Below, one piece after another: positions 6,236 to 6,957 of a stretch of DNA of 6,957 bases. How positions within the stretch are numbered: position 1 is the stretch's first letter; each line of letters opens with the position of its first letter. The stretch is from Methanospirillum sp. GTDB taxonomy: Archaea; Halobacteriota; Methanomicrobia; Methanomicrobiales; Methanospirillaceae. The notes under the pieces were generated by a model, which was given only the letters and a program-made list of their open reading frames with translations, did no database searches and was not told the DNA's origin. The DNA lies in NCBI GenBank assembly GCA_028695895.1, contig JAQVIE010000060.1, positions 1 through 6,957 on the forward strand, read 5' to 3'. Position numbers and translations under genes: made by a program.

Positions 6236-6957
6236 GTCTCCTCCCTGCTGGTAATGAGCATCCTGTTTATCGTTTCAACCTGGAATCCATCATATATACC
6301 TGACAGAATGATACGGATGTTCCGGAGTTCAAATTCCTTTGCAACCAGGTACCATAGGAGCGGGCCGCCATTATGGTAGTACACAAGTCCAAGCCCTGAC
6401 ACCGTATCCAGGAGATACTGATCAAGTGCAAGATCCATATTCATCATCGTGTCAGCAGACGGATATGTCCTGATAAAAGGGGTAAGGACTGGATCATACC
6501 CGGTTCCTGCCAGTTGCCTGACAAGATCAGGCAGGCTCATCATTTCGTTTAGCTGCACAAGCCTCCATAATGGAAGTTCCCGACCTCCGTCAACAAAGCA
6601 GAGAGGAACAGCTTCAGGACTCCACCCTGAATGTTTTGCTCTTATTAGTACCCGGATATTCTGGATATCAGTCAACACTGCAAGGTAGTCACGGTACGGA
6701 GATGAAAGTAAGTCCTGAACCATTGATGTCTGACTTTTTAGTTCTGAAAACCCCATGCAGTCAAGGGCATGATCCAGGAAAAATACCGAATTTTCCTTCT
6801 CATAAAGGGCAAGTCCGTCTAAAAGAGCCTCTCCGTACCTGGTCTCCTGTAGCAGCCTGACAGCTTCACTCATGGTTCTTACATTCCCAAGTTTTGCAGC
6901 AAGATCAGGTGAACATCCGGTGGGCCAGAGCCCTGGACGGTCTGCAATTACATCAGC
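6232..6957 (-). CDS. ahaC: A-type ATP synthase subunit C, C-terminal part (cut by window edge)
   Basis: Subunit C (V-ATPase 'd' family) is the funnel-shaped, soluble socket that fixes the D-F shaft to the membrane rotor ring. The reading frame is open to the right edge of the window, giving 241 residues plus stop. The ATG at 6873 is internal, since 28 further in-frame codons precede it (ending DLAAKLGNVRTM). The full protein is usually about 350-360 residues, so roughly the first third is missing. Signs of the family are the repeated helical blocks with YxxYLAVLTDIQNIRVLIRA (about 89-108 from the window edge) and the ending VAKEFELRNIRIILSGIYDG followed by VETINRML, which corresponds to the conserved E-x-x-NIR-x-I-x-x-G-x-x-x-G-x-x-x-E-x-I segment. 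It overlaps the F start by four bases and is the first visible gene of the C-F-A-B-D run. Confidence 0.9.
   Translation of the reverse strand, partial: ADVIADRPGLWPTGCSPDLAAKLGNVRTMSEAVRLLQETRYGEALLDGLALYEKENSVFFLDHALDCMGFSELKSQTSMVQDLLSSPYRDYLAVLTDIQNIRVLIRAKHSGWSPEAVPLCFVDGGRELPLWRLVQLNEMMSLPDLVRQLAGTGYDPVLTPFIRTYPSADTMMNMDLALDQYLLDTVSGLGLVYYHNGGPLLWYLVAKEFELRNIRIILSGIYDGFQVETINRMLITSREET

Noticed and set aside
6871..6873. ATG at 6873 as the true start of subunit C
   Set aside because: The frame is open for 28 more codons to the window edge and the subunit is normally about 350 residues, so this Met is internal.
1..6957. CRISPR arrays, tRNA or rRNA genes, insertion sequences, attachment sites
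   Set aside because: I saw no regularly spaced repeats, no tRNA-like pattern, no transposase fragments and no terminal repeats; nearly the whole window is accounted for by coding genes.

Overview
The window carries parts of one or two archaeal A-type (A1AO) ATP synthase gene sets. Six subunit-like genes lie on the minus strand in the order C (cut by the right edge), F, A, B, D and then, further on, H and I (cut by the left edge). The subunit types, strong GGTGAT/GGAGG-type ribosome binding sites, TATA-like boxes instead of -35/-10 promoters, and a base composition that looks mid-40s %GC by eye suggest a euryarchaeote. A methanogen of the Methanomicrobiales, Methanospirillum-like, is my best guess. 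From memory, Methanospirillum hungatei JF-1 has three annotated copies of the A and B subunits; I could not check this here.

Right part (2071-6957, minus strand): a tightly packed run C-F-A-B-D. The joins are ATGA overlaps (C/F and A/B), a 6-nt gap (F/A) and a one-base TAATG join (B/D), so these genes almost certainly share one transcript and are translationally coupled. A has an intact Walker A loop, catalytic Glu and conserved C-terminal half; B has the usual non-catalytic GAGLPHN loop and a conserved arginine finger. D is the central rotor shaft, F the small shaft-associated subunit, and C the socket that joins the shaft to the membrane ring. F is short: it lacks the C-terminal helix usual in the family.

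Middle (994-2070): one plus-strand gene for a tandem two-domain universal stress protein (UspA family). It points head-on into D with only 4 bp between the stop codons, and diverges from a short minus-strand gene. The 218-bp region on its upstream side holds back-to-back TATA-like promoters.

Left part (1-993, minus strand): a 55-codon gene of unknown function with a very good ribosome binding site, then subunit H (peripheral-stalk coiled coil) and the N-terminal 142 residues of subunit I (membrane stator).

In the commonest methanogen operon the order is H-I-K-E-C-F-A-B-D(-G). Here C-F-A-B-D is followed on the same strand by H-I, so the tail of one ATP synthase set abuts the head of another. 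This means either two ATP synthase operons in tandem or one permuted, split operon, with a stress-protein gene and an unknown small gene at the junction. The flanks needed to decide lie outside the window.
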